Program-made: the position numbers and the translations under genes
Source of the DNA: TMED88 sp964515335
GTDB taxonomy: Bacteria > Myxococcota_A > UBA9160 > UBA4427
Assembly (NCBI GenBank): GCA_964515335.1
Contig: CAZETS010000019.1
Location: 1-64,000, forward strand
DNA length: 64,000 nt
Direction: 5' to 3'
Notes under the pieces: generated by a model
Database searches by the model: none
Told to the model about the DNA's origin: nothing
The model's input: the letters and a program-made list of their open reading frames with translations, nothing else
Shown here: positions 63,097 to 64,000 of the stretch, piece by piece
Numbering within the stretch: position 1 is the stretch's first letter
How the letters are laid out: each line of letters opens with the position of its first letter

Positions 63097-63538
63097 GATA
63101 GTCGTCCACGAGCTCGGAGAGCCGTGGCACCCCCTCTTTGGCGGCCTTTCGGCACAGGTCGGCCAGGCTCACCTCGTCGAGCACCTGGGCGAAGCGGGCC
63201 GCGATCTGGGGCCACACGAACTCGGGGCGCCCGGTGGTCTCGGACGCCGGCGCCTCGCTCGGACCGAGGGCGCCCCCCACAGGGCCCTCGACCGCCTCGA
63301 CGACGTCGCGCAACGTGATCTCCGCCGGCGCGCGCGCAAGCAGGTACCCGCCTCCGGGCCCCCGCTTGCCCGAGACCAGCCGCCCCCGGCGCAAGCGCAG
63401 GAAGATCTGCTCGAGATAGCGGGTCGGGATCTCCTGCCTCTCGCTGATCACGCGCACCTGGACCGGCTGCCCGAGCCCGTTGTAGGCGATGTCGAACATC
63501 CCGCAGACCGCATAGTGGACCTGGAGAGAAAAGCGCAC
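63089..63538 (-). CDS. Rrf2-family transcriptional regulator without cluster cysteines
   Basis: 149 residues from GTG 63538, the typical Rrf2 start RFSLQVHYAVCGMFDIA. A winged helix has RYLEQIFLRLRRGRLVSGKRGPGGGYLLARAPAEITLRDVVEAVEG. The three cysteines that bind Fe-S clusters in IscR and NsrR (between the wing and the C-terminal helix) are absent, as in CymR. CymR controls cysteine metabolism with CysK, which suits the nearby sat and JAMM genes. The in-frame ATG at 63568 is less typical. Confidence 0.85.
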   Translation of the reverse strand: MRFSLQVHYAVCGMFDIAYNGLGQPVQVRVISERQEIPTRYLEQIFLRLRRGRLVSGKRGPGGGYLLARAPAEITLRDVVEAVEGPVGGALGPSEAPASETTGRPEFVWPQIAARFAQVLDEVSLADLCRKAAKEGVPRLSELVDDYQI

Positions 63539-63634
63539 GCTGTGGTCAAGAATGCGAGACCCGGGCACGCCGCGCCACCCGCGGCCAGACGGCGTTGGCC
63601 ATCCGACCCGGTTCCCTTAGCCTCGCCGCCGCAA

Positions 63635-64000
63635 TGGCCCCGCCCGACCCGCACCCTCTGGAAGCCGCGCTGCGCAGAACGCACCGCAGCGTGCTCGTGC
63701 TGCTCGCGTGCTGCGCGGGCGTGATCGCCCTGCACGGATTCGCGGGCGAGGAGCCGCCGCCCGACCGCTGGCTCACCACGGCCGGCGTCGGACTCGGTCT
63801 CGCCACCGTGGTGCTGCGCCGCCTGGGCGCATCCCCGGTGATCGCCGCCCGCACCTCCTTCTTGCTTCTGCTCGCCGCACTCGTCCTGGCCGGCGGGCTC
63901 GGTCTGCTCGGCGTCTGGGTCGCGCTCGGCCACGACGGGCCCGAGACCGGCCTGCTCTTCACCCTGGCCGGTGCGATCTTCTCGATCCGCCCGACCCGCC
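63635..64000 (+). CDS. Membrane protein of unknown function, cut by the right edge
   Basis: The ATG at 63635 opens a frame with no stop for 122 residues to the end of the window. Three to four hydrophobic segments are visible (HRSVLVLLACCAGVIALHGF, then TTAGVGLGLATVVL, then FLLLLAALVLAGGLGLLGVW). No family was recognised. It is divergent from the Rrf2 gene, about 96 bp apart. Confidence 0.5.

Overview
The window is about 64 kb of GC-rich, gene-dense DNA, with one run of 100 Ns that marks a scaffold gap. It looks like a draft chromosome from a Gram-negative, twitching-type bacterium. Gene content points to the old deltaproteobacteria in the broad sense (Myxococcota, Desulfobacterota or Binatota-like). 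The evidence is a complete type IVa pilus locus with PilS/PilR, MglB- and MglA-like polarity proteins, several NtrC-type regulators, HflK/HflC, an LptF/G permease, and an AnmK/AmgK/MurU peptidoglycan recycling set. The exact phylum cannot be fixed by reading alone. No rRNA, tRNA, CRISPR array or complete mobile element was seen.

Region by region. 1-157 holds the start of a zinc-ribbon transposase-like gene that runs off the left edge. 266-8562 (minus strand) carries aroQ, a roadblock (MglB-like) protein, a TPR-like protein and the pilus alignment/secretin operon xre-pilM-N-O-P-Q. 8933-17726 has a divergent NtrC-like regulator (plus) and the operon pilB-pilT-pilC-pilS-pilR (minus). 18004-29601 is housekeeping: a flippase-like membrane protein, ribF, an LptF/G permease, hflK/hflC and a slipin, NfeD, coaBC, a phosphohexomutase, coaD and rsmD. 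29602-39922 begins with a lower-GC patch and a small XRE regulator. It continues with cell-wall genes (lytic transglycosylase, PBP4-type dacB, fused SpmAB, amgK, murU, a metallo-hydrolase, anmK) and a frameshifted type IV pilin behind a candidate sigma-54 promoter.

39934-43940 is a glycan cassette of alternating GT4 glycosyltransferases and methyltransferases. 44063-53483 is a signalling region: a membrane coiled-coil protein ending in a RelE-like segment, a histidine kinase with its receiver, two more regulators (one apparently starting at CTG), a FliA-type sigma factor with a structured leader, a PP2C phosphatase and a RomR-like receiver protein. 53597-58721 has nadC, birA, coaX (with a 47-bp repeat and the assembly gap between birA and coaX), a helical-repeat protein and an MglA-like GTPase that seems to lack its catalytic residues. 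58757-64000 has alanine dehydrogenase, ATP sulfurylase, a TolB-like lipoprotein, a JAMM peptidase, an Rrf2 regulator and a membrane protein cut by the right edge.

Two themes link the genes. The first is surface motility and polarity: pilMNOPQ, pilBTC, PilSR, a pilin behind a sigma-54-type promoter, and MglB-, MglA- and RomR-like proteins. The second is cell-envelope turnover and recycling: lytic transglycosylase, PBP4, AnmK, AmgK, MurU. Most start sites were re-chosen from ribosome-binding sites and overlaps, and several are GTG or TTG.
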